From Pseudolabrys sp. (GTDB lineage Bacteria > Pseudomonadota > Alphaproteobacteria > Rhizobiales > Xanthobacteraceae), in contig JAHCKG010000036.1 in NCBI GenBank assembly GCA_026125895.1, forward strand, positions 1 to 39,108: 39,108 nucleotides of DNA, in the 5' to 3' direction. This document shows positions 18,271 to 25,455 of the stretch, one piece after another. The notes under the pieces are model-generated. The model made no database searches. It was not told the origin of the DNA and worked only from the letters and a program-made list of their open reading frames with translations. Each line of letters opens with the position of its first letter. Positions within the stretch are counted from its first letter, which is position 1. Both the position numbers and the translations under genes were made by a program.

Positions 18271-18297
18271 ACTAACATTAGTGTATGTACTTACTAA
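18271..18297. promoter_or_regulatory. Candidate HxlR operator
   Basis: The pentamers ACTAA, TTAGT and ACTAA are arranged as two overlapping dyads: ACTAA-CA-TTAGT (18271-18282) and TTAGT-N10-ACTAA (18278-18297). They lie between the divergent regulator and reductase genes. Confidence 0.5.
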
Positions 18298-18350
18298 AAA
18301 TAATCAAGCTGGTTATGTGGAGGCGACCGACAAACCAGGAGACCTTCCCC

Positions 18351-19199
18351 ATGACCATCGGAATCACCGGCGCCACCGGCCAGCTCGGCCGCCTCATCGT
18401 CAGCCAGCTCAAGGCCAAGGTACCCGCGGCCGACCTCGCCGCCCTCGTTCGCTCCCCCGCCAAGGCGGCCGATCTCGGCACCGCCGCGCGCGAAGCCGAC
18501 TACGCCAAACCGGCAACGCTCGACACCGCGCTCAAGGGCATCGATACGCTGCTGCTGATTTCGTCGAGCGAGGTCGGCCAGCGCGAGGCGCAGCACAAGG
18601 CCGTCATCGCCGCGGCAAAGAAAGCCGGCGTCAAGAGCATCGTCTACACCAGCATCCTGCATGCAGATGCCTCCGCCATCGATCTCGCCGCCGAACATCG
18701 CGCCACGGAGGCCGCCATCAAGGCGTCGGGCCTTGCTTTCACCTTCTTGCGCAACGGCTGGTACGTCGAGAACTACGCCGCCGGCATTCAGGGTGCCGTG
18801 GCAGGCGGCACGCTCTATGGCGCCGCCGGCGACGGCAAGATCTCGGCGGCAGCGCGCGCCGATTATGCCGCCGCGGCGGTGGCGGTGCTGACCACGTCCG
18901 GCCACGACAACAAGACCTACGAACTCGCCGCCGACACGCCGTTCACGCTTGCCGCGCTCGCTGCGGAAGTCTCCCGGCAGACCGGCAAGTCGATCCCCTA
19001 CACCAACCTCAGCGTCGCCGACTATGCGAAGGGCCTCGCCAGCCATGGCGTGCCCGAAGGCTTCGCCAAGATGATCGCCGGCTGGGAAGTGCCGATTGCG
19101 CAAGGCGCGCTGTTCGACGACAGCCGCACTTTGTCGAAGCTGATCGGACGGCCGACCACGCCGCTGGCGGAATCGATCAAGCGCATCCTGAAAAGCTGA
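18351..19199 (+). CDS. NAD(P)H-binding atypical SDR, QorB-like quinone oxidoreductase
   Basis: The 282-residue Rossmann protein starts MTIGITGATGQLGRLIVSQL, with the nucleotide-binding GxTGxLG pattern at residues 6-12. It continues TLLLISSSEVGQREAQHKAVIAAAKKAGVKSIVYTS and FTFLRNGWYVENY, as in the NmrA/QorB family. QorB reduces quinones with NADPH. The ATG at 18351 has AGGAG upstream. It is divergent from an HxlR regulator, the same pairing as the known qorR systems. A strong terminator follows. Confidence 0.9.
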   Translation: MTIGITGATGQLGRLIVSQLKAKVPAADLAALVRSPAKAADLGTAAREADYAKPATLDTALKGIDTLLLISSSEVGQREAQHKAVIAAAKKAGVKSIVYTSILHADASAIDLAAEHRATEAAIKASGLAFTFLRNGWYVENYAAGIQGAVAGGTLYGAAGDGKISAAARADYAAAAVAVLTTSGHDNKTYELAADTPFTLAALAAEVSRQTGKSIPYTNLSVADYAKGLASHGVPEGFAKMIAGWEVPIAQGALFDDSRTLSKLIGRPTTPLAESIKRILKS

Positions 19200-19210
19200 A
19201 TGCTCGCGAC

Positions 19211-19241
19211 GAGCCCCTGCCGGTCTGACCGGCAGGGGCTC
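19211..19241 (+). terminator. Terminator between convergent genes
   Basis: A 13- to 14-bp stem (GAGCCCCTGCCGG / CCGGCAGGGGCTC) is followed by ATTTATAT on the plus strand, 12 bp after the QorB-like stop. It may also stop the opposing AhpD-like transcript, though no T-run follows on that side. Confidence 0.85.
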
Positions 19242-19252
19242 ATTTATATCGT

Positions 19253-19717
19253 TCAGCCTTTCCAGGCGCCGACCACCTGACGCACCGCGACATTGAGCCG
19301 ATTCCAGACATTGATCTGGCCGATCGCGAACAGCAAAGCGGCCATCGCCTGCTCGTCGTAATGCCGCGCCGCCTCGTCCCAGGTCGCATCGTCGATCGGA
19401 TCGGCGCGGTCCGCGCACCGCGTCGCCGCTTCGGTGAGCGCCAGCGCCGCACGCTCGGCGTCGGTGAAATACGGCGTGTCGCGCCAGGCCGCCACGGCAA
19501 AGATGCGCTCGTCGCTCTCGCCGAATTTCTTCAGCGCCCGCGCATGCATATCGACGCAGACGCTGCAGCCATTGATCTGGCTGGCGCGCAGATACACCAT
19601 TTCCAATTGCGCCGGGGACAGACCCTTGTCCTCGGTCGCTTTGCCGAGCGCATGCATGGCACGCATGGCGTCCTCGAGAACGAAAGCGGGATGTTTCATA
19701 CGGGCTTGCATCGTCAT
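19253..19717 (-). CDS. AhpD-like carboxymuconolactone decarboxylase-family protein
   Basis: The 154-residue protein has the peroxidase-type AhpD core with the redox motif CSVC in SQINGCSVCVDMHARAL. Such proteins act in alkylhydroperoxide detoxification or related thiol chemistry. The ATG at 19717 has AAGGAG seven bases upstream. It is divergent from a SnoaL-fused ECF sigma factor, the classic partner of this family in ECF41 loci. A matching CGTCACA-N16-CGTC promoter is visible upstream on its strand. It is therefore probably a direct target of that sigma factor. Confidence 0.93.
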   Translation of the reverse strand: MTMQARMKHPAFVLEDAMRAMHALGKATEDKGLSPAQLEMVYLRASQINGCSVCVDMHARALKKFGESDERIFAVAAWRDTPYFTDAERAALALTEAATRCADRADPIDDATWDEAARHYDEQAMAALLFAIGQINVWNRLNVAVRQVVGAWKG

Positions 19718-19768
19718 TCGTCGTCTCCTTGTTTGCGCCCGCGATGCGGGGCGGGTTGTCATGCCCAT

Positions 19769-19795
19769 GACGAAGCCCGAGCCGGCGATGTGACG
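19769..19795 (-). promoter_or_regulatory. Candidate ECF41-type promoter of the AhpD-like gene
   Basis: On the minus strand CGTCACA (19795-19789) is followed by exactly 16 bases and then CGTC (19772-19769). The published ECF41 promoter is TGTCACA-N16-CGTC by recall, so only the first base differs. The -10 lies about 50 bp before the start codon. Confidence 0.72.
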
Positions 19796-19860
19796 GCCGG
19801 GGTGAAAAAATTTCGGATGGAACCCGGCGGTCCGGCTTTCGACAAAAATTTTGCGTTCGC

Positions 19861-19887
19861 TGTCACGTCCGGCGCTGCCCGAACGTC
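19861..19887 (+). promoter_or_regulatory. Candidate ECF41-type autoregulatory promoter
   Basis: TGTCACG (19861-19867), a 16-base spacer and CGTC (19884-19887) lie 36 bp upstream of the sigma-factor start on its own strand. Six of seven -35 bases and all four -10 bases match the ECF41 pattern. Confidence 0.75.
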
Positions 19888-19923
19888 ATGCCATTGAGTG
19901 CCGACACACCTGGATCGTGACCG

Positions 19924-20784
19924 ATGACCGAAACCGCCATTTTCGCCGAACGTTTTGAGGCCGCCCGCCCGCGCCTGCGCGCGGTCGCCTATCGCATGCT
20001 GGGCTCAAGCGCGGAGGCCGAGGATGCCGTGCAGGAAGCCTGGCTGCGGCTGAGCCGCGCCGGCGGCGACAGCGTCGATAACCTGCCGGCCTGGCTGACA
20101 ACCGTGGTCAGCCGCGTCTGCCTCGACATGCTGCGCGCCCGCAAAGCGCGGCGCGAGGAGCCGATCAGCCCCGGCGTGCCGGAGCCGTCGACCGGCAGCG
20201 CCGAGGACGACGCCCTGCTCGCCGACTCGGTCGGCATGGCGCTGCTCATCGTGCTCGACAAACTGACGCCGGGCGAGCGCGTGGCCTTCGTGCTGCACGA
20301 CATGTTCGACCTGCCGTTCGACGCCATCGCGCCGATCGTCAATCGCTCGCCGGAGGCAGCGCGCCAACTCGCCAGCCGCGCGCGGCGCCGCGTGCAGGGC
20401 GTCACCGATGTCACGGCGGGCGACCTCGACCGCCAGAGCGAGATGGTCGGCGCCTTCATCGCCGCGTCGCGCGACGGCAATTTCGAGGCGCTGCTGACGA
20501 TGCTCGATCCCGATGTGGTGATGCGAGCCGACGACGCTGCCTTCGCCATCGGCGGCATCCGCGAACTGCGCGGCGCCAAGGCGGTGGCAACGAGCTTCAA
20601 CGGCCGCGCCCGCGCCGCGCGCCCGGCGCTGGTCGATGGCCTGCCCGCCTTCGTCGTGTTCCTGGGCGGCTATTTGCGCATCGTCGTGATGCTGAGCTTC
20701 ACCGGCGGCCGGATCGCCGGCATCGACGCCGTTGCCGATCGCGCGCGGCTCGGCAATTTCGATATCGAACTGCTCGATGAGTAA
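19924..20784 (+). CDS. ECF sigma factor with fused SnoaL-like domain (ECF41/SigJ type)
   Basis: The 286-residue protein has sigma region 2 (about 8-77, RLRAVAYRMLGSSAEAEDAVQEAWLR), a linker with GVPEP (84-88, a variant of the conserved WLPEP) and region 4 (about 108-155, LTPGERVAFVLHDMFDLPFDAIAPIV). A C-terminal SnoaL-like domain (about 165-286) controls activity in this class in place of an anti-sigma factor. The usual DGGGR motif seems degenerate here (RADDAAFA), so signal sensing may differ. It is divergent from an AhpD-like gene, with ECF41-type promoters on both strands between them. The ATG at 19924 matches the family start. Confidence 0.93.
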   Translation: MTETAIFAERFEAARPRLRAVAYRMLGSSAEAEDAVQEAWLRLSRAGGDSVDNLPAWLTTVVSRVCLDMLRARKARREEPISPGVPEPSTGSAEDDALLADSVGMALLIVLDKLTPGERVAFVLHDMFDLPFDAIAPIVNRSPEAARQLASRARRRVQGVTDVTAGDLDRQSEMVGAFIAASRDGNFEALLTMLDPDVVMRADDAAFAIGGIRELRGAKAVATSFNGRARAARPALVDGLPAFVVFLGGYLRIVVMLSFTGGRIAGIDAVADRARLGNFDIELLDE

Positions 20785-20790
20785 GGGAAG

Positions 20791-21450
20791 TCAGCGAGTC
20801 AGTCCGAGGCCGCGCAGATAGATCAGCACCTCGGCCTCGAGCAGTTCATCCGGTGCCATGGGTAATGTGCGTCGCGCCCGGTCGCCCCGCCCGAACAGCG
20901 AGGCAATGCCGTGCGTCATCGACCAGATATGCAGCGCCACCATCAGCGCCGGAGGCCGCTCGCCAGCCGGCAACGTCACGACCAGCCGCTCCGCCGCGGC
21001 GCGCAGCACGGCGAAGGCGTTGTCGGCGGCGCTGCGCAGTTGTGGATCGGTGTCGGGTGCGACGCCGGCTTCGAACATCGCCGAGTAATAAGCCGGCTTG
21101 TCGCGGGCGAATTCGAGATAGGCCTTGCCGAGCCGGTTGAGCGCGGCCATCGCGTCCGGCCGGCCCTCGTCCCAGGCTTTCGCCAGTGCATCCGCGAATA
21201 ATTCGAAGCCGCGCCGGGCGACGTCTGCGATCAACTCCTCACGGCTCTTGAAGTGGCGATACGGCGCCGCCGGCGACACGCCAGCCCAGCGCGCGGCATC
21301 GGCGAAGGTGAAACCAGCCGGGCCTTTCTCGGCGATGAGTTCCAGCGCCGCGCGGACCAGCGCCTCTTTCAGGTTACCGTGGTGATAGCCGCGCGGGCCG
21401 CCGTCGCCCCCGCCCGGGGGGCCGTCACGGTCGTGTTTGGTCCACCTCAT
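20791..21450 (-). CDS. TetR/AcrR regulator with WHG-type C-terminal domain
   Basis: This 219-residue repressor has a Gly/Asp-rich N-terminal tail, then GYHHGNLKEALVRAALELIAEKGPAGFTFADAARWAGVSPAAPYRHF, the TetR helix-turn-helix of the YHHGNLR type. The C-terminal ligand domain has the LHIWSMTHGIASL pattern typical of the WHG group. It is divergent from doxX. A dyad at 21466-21484 lies just upstream of its start and matches two sites upstream of the DUF2852 gene, so it may control all three genes. The ATG at 21450 has only a weak ribosome site. Confidence 0.9.
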   Translation of the reverse strand: MRWTKHDRDGPPGGGDGGPRGYHHGNLKEALVRAALELIAEKGPAGFTFADAARWAGVSPAAPYRHFKSREELIADVARRGFELFADALAKAWDEGRPDAMAALNRLGKAYLEFARDKPAYYSAMFEAGVAPDTDPQLRSAADNAFAVLRAAAERLVVTLPAGERPPALMVALHIWSMTHGIASLFGRGDRARRTLPMAPDELLEAEVLIYLRGLGLTR

Positions 21451-21465
21451 GCGCGGCTCGCCCTC

Positions 21466-21484
21466 ATGTGAAGGGCCTTTACAT
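21466..21484. promoter_or_regulatory. 19-bp operator-like dyad between tetR and doxX (site 3)
   Basis: ATGTGAAGGGCCTTTACAT, with C and G flanking to extend the dyad, pairs at nine of ten positions per arm. It fits the same ATGTNAA-N5-TTTACAT consensus as 17481-17499 and 17521-17539. It lies 15 bp upstream of the TetR start codon. Confidence 0.68.
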
Positions 21485-21568
21485 GAATCGGGTGGGCCCG
21501 TCGATGGCCGATGAGGTATGTCGGTATGGCCTACCGCTCAACGCGGCGGCACACTGGAGGGACGTCCG

Positions 21569-21973
21569 ATGGCTGTCACAATTTCAATCCTGGTCGCGCG
21601 GCTGATCTTCGGCGCGGTTTTCGTCATGGCCTTCGTCTTCAAGTTCGCCGATATGCCGGCGACGGCCAATTTCATCGCTGCAGCCGGATTTCCGATGCCG
21701 ATGGTGCTCGCCTGGCTCGCCGCGTTCTTCGAAGTCGCGCTCGCCGCCGCGTTCCTCACCGGCGCGTTCTTCTCCTACGCGTCTTATCTTGCCGCGGCCT
21801 ACGTGATCTTCCTCGGCTTCGCCTTTCACGGCCCCTCGCACTGGGCCGGCAATCAGGCGGAGTTCGGGTTCTTCGTCGATCACTTCACGTTCATGGCCGG
21901 ATTGCTGTTCGCCGCCGCCTATGGTCCGGGCGACAAACTGGTCTGGCGGATCGGCCAGACGCGCGCTGGCTAG
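21569..21973 (+). CDS. DoxX-family membrane protein
   Basis: The 134-residue protein has four hydrophobic helices. It starts ISILVARLIFGAVFVMAFVFKF and has the DoxX pattern AAAGFPMPMVLAWLAAFFEVALA. It ends with a short cytosolic tail. DoxX proteins are small inner-membrane proteins linked to redox or oxidative-stress complexes; the exact role is unknown. The ATG at 21569 has GGAGG eight bases upstream. It is divergent from a TetR gene. Its TAG stop overlaps the TAG of the convergent ogt gene in the four bases CTAG. Confidence 0.88.
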   Translation: MAVTISILVARLIFGAVFVMAFVFKFADMPATANFIAAAGFPMPMVLAWLAAFFEVALAAAFLTGAFFSYASYLAAAYVIFLGFAFHGPSHWAGNQAEFGFFVDHFTFMAGLLFAAAYGPGDKLVWRIGQTRAG

Positions 21974-22545
21974 CGGCGCAGTTCGAGCGGCAAAGCGTCG
22001 AACAAGGTCGGCCCGCCCGGCTGCGCGCCTTCGATGGTGAGCAGCTTGAGCTTGGTCACCACCCCGCCCGGCGCGGAGAAGCCACCGGTTTTCGCGCCGC
22101 TGCGGTCGCTCGCGGCCATGACGCGATGGCACGGCATGACGACGGGGCACGGGTTCTGGCCCATGGCCTGACCGACGGCGCGGGCCAGGGTCTTGTCGCC
22201 GAGCCGCGCGGCGACTTCGCCATAGGTCAACGTCTCGCCGGGTGGAATCTGCCGCACGATTTTATAAACACGGGCGTTGAATTCCGGCGTTTGGCTGTCG
22301 TCGATGGCGATGTCGCGAAGGTCGCGCTTCTCGCCATTGAGCAAGGCGACGATGCCCTGGATCGCCTGCTGCACCGGCGGCGGCGGCACAGCCTCACCGG
22401 CCTGCGGAAAACGTTTCATCAGGCGGCGGCGCGTCGCTGCGGTATCAATCTCCGGCAACTGCACACCGATGAGGCCGCGCTCGTTCCAGGCAACGCCGCA
22501 GGCGCCGATGGCCGTGTCGAAAAGGGTGAAGGCTTGCTCGCTCAT
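21970..22545 (-). CDS. ogt: Methylated-DNA--protein-cysteine methyltransferase
   Basis: This 191-residue suicide enzyme removes alkyl groups from O6 of guanine. The active-site segment NPCPVVMPCHRV has the acceptor Cys at 139. The DNA-binding helix-turn-helix precedes it (FNARVYKIVRQIPPGETLTYGEVAARLGD). The N-terminal ferredoxin-like part (1-85) is short, with no AdaA domain, so this is an Ogt-type stand-alone enzyme. The ATG at 22545 has AAGG just upstream; another in-frame ATG 12 bases earlier has none. It is convergent with doxX. Confidence 0.93.
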   Translation of the reverse strand: MSEQAFTLFDTAIGACGVAWNERGLIGVQLPEIDTAATRRRLMKRFPQAGEAVPPPPVQQAIQGIVALLNGEKRDLRDIAIDDSQTPEFNARVYKIVRQIPPGETLTYGEVAARLGDKTLARAVGQAMGQNPCPVVMPCHRVMAASDRSGAKTGGFSAPGGVVTKLKLLTIEGAQPGGPTLFDALPLELRR

Positions 22546-22614
22546 GAGCCTTAACATGGCGCCGTCGCGATCAATCCGCCACCCGCTTTCTGGGGCCATC
22601 CTCAGGCGCCATTC

Positions 22615-22941
22615 TCAGGCACAGGCGCCGTAGTTGGCGATGTCGGCGGTGACGCCCAGGCGCGCGATGAATTCCTGCGGATTGAAATTCATGTCCTTGT
22701 AGCGCGCGGTTACGGCGGCCTTCGCATTCTCAAGCGCCTCGGCGTCCTTCCACTCGACGAAAGTGACGACGTTGAACGCCCCCGGCCCGGCCACCTGCTG
22801 GAGCACCAGATTCTGCCGGCAGCCCGGCATCGCCTGTAGCATGTCCCTGATCACACCGACGCGGGACATGAATTCATCACGCGCCGCAACGGGAACGATG
22901 AACTTGTCGATCTTGTAAACCGGCGACGATGGCGATGGCAT
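22615..22941 (-). CDS. Antibiotic biosynthesis monooxygenase (ABM)-fold protein
   Basis: This 108-residue protein has the dimeric ferredoxin-like ABM fold: KFIVPVAARDEFMSRV, MPGCRQNLVLQ, FNVVTFVEWKDAEALENAK. The family covers quinol monooxygenases and small heme or polyketide enzymes; no substrate can be assigned. The ATG at 22941 has AAGGAG six bases upstream. It is divergent from a MarR regulator with a 64-bp gap that holds two dyads, so the MarR protein is the likely repressor. Confidence 0.85.
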   Translation of the reverse strand: MPSPSSPVYKIDKFIVPVAARDEFMSRVGVIRDMLQAMPGCRQNLVLQQVAGPGAFNVVTFVEWKDAEALENAKAAVTARYKDMNFNPQEFIARLGVTADIANYGACA

Positions 22942-22966
22942 TCGGAACTCCTTCACGGTCACTTAT

Positions 22967-22996
22967 ATATTGACAATATGTAGTCATTTCGACTAC
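22967..22996. promoter_or_regulatory. Candidate MarR operators between the ABM and marR genes
   Basis: There are two adjacent dyads: ATATTGACAATAT (22967-22979, perfect arms round one base) and GTAGTC-N5-GACTAC (22980-22996). They fill the centre of the divergent promoter region. Confidence 0.55.
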
Positions 22997-23005
22997 TCCT
23001 TGTCA

Positions 23006-23476
23006 ATGACCGACCGACCCCGCAATGCCGCCGGCACCGCATTAAGCCTGCTCATCCTCGACGTATTTCGTCTCAATGGCCGGCTGCTCGCCGAAGGCGA
23101 CCGGCTGGTCGGCGATCTCGGTCTGACCAGCGCGCGCTGGCAAGTGCTCGGCGCCATTGCGCTGGCGCCCGCGCCGCAGCCGGTCGCCTGGATCGCGCGC
23201 AGCATGGGGCTCTATCGCCAGGGCGTGCAGCGCATCGTCAATGAAATGGTGCAAGAGGGTTTCGTCGTCTTCGCCGACAATCCGCATCACCGGCGCGCCA
23301 AGCTCGTCACGCTGACGGCCAAGGGGCGCACTGCCTTTGCAGCAGCCGACCAACGGCAGAAGCCCTGGGTCAACGCCTTGGCGAAAGGTCTCAATGCCGG
23401 CGATCTGGCAACCACGCAGCGCGTGTTGATGACTCTGCGCGACAGGTTGGACGAGAATGCGCAATCCGACGCGTGA
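23006..23476 (+). CDS. MarR-family transcription regulator
   Basis: The 156-residue winged-helix protein has the MarR core: LTSARWQVLGAIALAPAPQPVAWIARSMGLYRQGVQRIVNEMVQEGFVVFADNPHHRRAKLVTLTAKGR, with the conserved DNxxHRRAK wing. The ATG at 23006 is preferred to a TTG 36 bases upstream, because that extension would cross the operator region. Divergence from the ABM gene suggests control of that gene. MarR proteins often respond to phenolics or oxidants. Confidence 0.9.
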   Translation: MTDRPRNAAGTALSLLILDVFRLNGRLLAEGDRLVGDLGLTSARWQVLGAIALAPAPQPVAWIARSMGLYRQGVQRIVNEMVQEGFVVFADNPHHRRAKLVTLTAKGRTAFAAADQRQKPWVNALAKGLNAGDLATTQRVLMTLRDRLDENAQSDA

Positions 23477-23486
23477 CGGCGGCGCG

Positions 23487-24059
23487 TTACTTTAAGGCCA
23501 CCCGCTTCGCCAGTCGCTTCAGCGCGCGCGAGAAGATCGCGTGATCGTCGGCGGCACGCGCCAGCACCAGCGCGCCCTGGATGCCGGCGAGGATATCCTC
23601 AGACAACTCCGCTGCCTCGCCGCGCGCATGCCCTGCCCGCCGCAGCGCTGCCGCGAGCGCCGCACGCCAGCGCTCGAAATAGCCATGCACCGCCTCGGCG
23701 AACTCGTCGCGCGCGGCGCCGAGGGCAAAGACGCCGACCAGACAGACGCGCCGGCCGGAGCGGAAGTAGGCGTCGGTAGCCTCGAACATCTGAGCGATCC
23801 CGGCCTTGCCATCGCCCTCGCGCAACGGCACGAACACTTCACGCTCGAACCAGCCATCGATCTCGGCCAGCACCTGCTTCGCCATCTGCGGTTTGCCGCC
23901 GGGGAACAGGTGATAGAGGCTGCCCTTGCCGAGTCCCGTGGCCGCGGTGATGAGCGACAGGCTCGCGCCTTCATAGCCATGCGCGCGAAACACCTCGCCG
24001 AGTTGCGGCAGCACCGCGGCGCGCGGCGACGGTTCGGCGTTGCTTTTCCGTCTGCTCAA
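23487..24059 (-). CDS. TetR/AcrR regulator (start set beside a repeat)
   Basis: This protein of about 190 residues has an N-terminal helix-turn-helix, LPQLGEVFRAHGYEGASLSLITAATGLGKGSLYHLFPGGK, in which GLGKGSLYHLF is typical TetR. The C-terminal domain resembles LmrA/YxaF-type regulators (RRVCLVGVFALGAARDEFAEAV). No ATG precedes the domain. I place the start at a TTG (24057-24059), with GGAG nine bases upstream contributed by the end of a family-A repeat; other TTG or CTG starts inside the repeat are possible. It has no divergent partner gene in the window, so the target is unknown. Confidence 0.82.
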   Translation of the reverse strand: MSRRKSNAEPSPRAAVLPQLGEVFRAHGYEGASLSLITAATGLGKGSLYHLFPGGKPQMAKQVLAEIDGWFEREVFVPLREGDGKAGIAQMFEATDAYFRSGRRVCLVGVFALGAARDEFAEAVHGYFERWRAALAAALRRAGHARGEAAELSEDILAGIQGALVLARAADDHAIFSRALKRLAKRVALK

Positions 24060-24069
24060 ACGAAACAAA

Positions 24070-24165
24070 CTCCGCTCATTCCCGCGAAAGCGGGAATCCA
24101 GTGACAAGGTCGCAAGCGCCCGTTGCTAAGCTCCTGGGTCCCCGCCTTCGCGGGGACGAGCGGAG
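24070..24165. repeat. Palindromic repeat element, family A copy 3
   Basis: The ends are perfect 8-bp inverted repeats CTCCGCTC / GAGCGGAG. Each side is a hairpin (ATTCCCGCGAAAGCGGGAAT and GTCCCCGCCTTCGCGGGGAC), in opposite orientation around a unique centre. It lies directly upstream of the TetR gene at 23487-24059 and seems to supply its ribosome-binding site. Confidence 0.88.
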
Positions 24166-24180
24166 TGATAACTGCAACGC

Positions 24181-24648
24181 TCAGAACGGCTCTCCCGTCA
24201 GGCCCGGCACATCGGCCGGGCGCGGCCCCGGCGCCGGCCAGCGGAAACGGCGCTCGCTCTCGGTGATATCGATGTCGTTGATGCTCGCCTCGCGGCGCTG
24301 CATCAGGCCTTCGGTATCGAACTCCCACTGCTCGTTGCCGTAGGAGCGATGCCAACCGCCATCGGCATCGCGCCATTCGTACTGGAAGCGCACGGCAATG
24401 TGATTGCCGTCAAAGGCCCACAGATCCTTGATCAGGCGATAGTCGGTTTCTTTCGTCCATTTGCGCTTGAGGAATTCGATGATGGCGGGGCGGCCCGAGA
24501 AGAATTCGCCGCGGTTGCGCCAGGTCGAGCTCTCCGTATAGGCGAGCGACACACGCTCCGGATCGCGGCTGTTCCAGGCGTCTTCCGCCATACGCACTTT
24601 CTGGCGGGCGGTTTCCAGGGTGAACGGGGGAAAGGGAGGACGCGACAT
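24181..24648 (-). CDS. DUF1348 (NTF2/SnoaL-like) protein
   Basis: This 155-residue protein matches the DUF1348 family: [85 protein letters not shown]. The fold is an NTF2-like cone; function is unknown, though members sit in redox or detoxification loci. The ATG at 24648 has GGAG eight bases upstream. It is downstream of a TetR gene on the same strand, with a perfect 16-bp palindrome between them, so it is probably that repressor's target. Confidence 0.9.
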   Translation of the reverse strand: MSRPPFPPFTLETARQKVRMAEDAWNSRDPERVSLAYTESSTWRNRGEFFSGRPAIIEFLKRKWTKETDYRLIKDLWAFDGNHIAVRFQYEWRDADGGWHRSYGNEQWEFDTEGLMQRREASINDIDITESERRFRWPAPGPRPADVPGLTGEPF

Positions 24649-24685
24649 GACAAAAGCTCCGTGAGAGGCACCCAACCTCTCCCGC

Positions 24686-24701
24686 TGTACCGATCGGTAC
24701 A
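24686..24701. promoter_or_regulatory. Perfect 16-bp palindrome, candidate TetR operator
   Basis: TGTACCGATCGGTACA is fully self-complementary. It lies between the TetR gene (stop at 24722) and the DUF1348 gene (start at 24648). Its size and ACCGATCGGT core are usual for TetR-family operators. Half-sites TTGTAC and GTACAA recur near 25379-25384 and 25429-25434, in the gap upstream of the TetR gene. Confidence 0.7.
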
Positions 24702-24721
24702 ACGAGCTGTCAAGTCGACTT

Positions 24722-25345
24722 TCAGCCCGGCCCGCAGATCGTATTGAGGGTGGCGGCGGCCAGCGCTTCGAGTTCCTTGCGCGGGATGCCGGCGCGGGCG
24801 CGCACGGCGAGCGTATGCAGCGTGCCGCAGGCGAGCTGCGCCAGCGCATGCGGATCGGCGTTGCGCGGCAGTTCGCCCTTGCCGCGCGCCTTTGCGATGA
24901 CGCCGGTCAGGAGTTCGTCAGTGCCGCGGATACTCTCGGCGAGAAAGGCCCGCACCTTGGGATCGGCCACGGCTTGCGTCGCCGCGGTGCCGACGGTGTA
25001 GCAACCGCGCGCATTGCCATCGCGCGTGATGTAAAGATTGAGCGCCCCCTTATAGAAGCGCTCGAGAAAGACGCGCAGCGGCGGATCGCCCTCGAGGAGC
25101 TTCGTCGAGGCGGCCCGCGCCTCCTCTCGATAGCGCGCCAGCGTTTTCAGATAGAGGGTCTGCTTGTCGCCGAAGGCTGCATAAAGGCTCGGCCGGTTCA
25201 TGCCGGTCGCGGCGGCGAGATCGTCAAGCGACGTGCCATCGTAACCCTTCTTCCAGAACACCTCGGCGGCGGCGGTGAGCGCCATCTCCGGATCGTAGGC
25301 GCGCGGCCGGCCGCGCCGGCGCGGCTCCACTGCCGATTCCCGCAT
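24722..25345 (-). CDS. TetR/AcrR-family regulator
   Basis: This protein of 207 residues starts with a basic tail ([20 protein letters not shown]). The helix-turn-helix is [33 protein letters not shown], the common [18 protein letters not shown] type. The C-terminal part has [13 protein letters not shown] and [19 protein letters not shown]. The ATG at 25345 has AAGG eight bases upstream; another ATG at 25387 (AGGA upstream) would add 14 residues. It is divergent from a GST gene and upstream of DUF1348 on the same strand, so it may control both. Confidence 0.9.
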   Translation of the reverse strand: MRESAVEPRRRGRPRAYDPEMALTAAAEVFWKKGYDGTSLDDLAAATGMNRPSLYAAFGDKQTLYLKTLARYREEARAASTKLLEGDPPLRVFLERFYKGALNLYITRDGNARGCYTVGTAATQAVADPKVRAFLAESIRGTDELLTGVIAKARGKGELPRNADPHALAQLACGTLHTLAVRARAGIPRKELEALAAATLNTICGPG

Positions 25346-25455
25346 GTGTTCGGCCTTGTCGCGGCCTTTCGGCGTTTTTTGTACCATTTCGCAAATAATC
25401 CTTGACGCCCCTAATTTAGTGCGAGACAGTACAAATATCAAACCGGGAGACGCTC

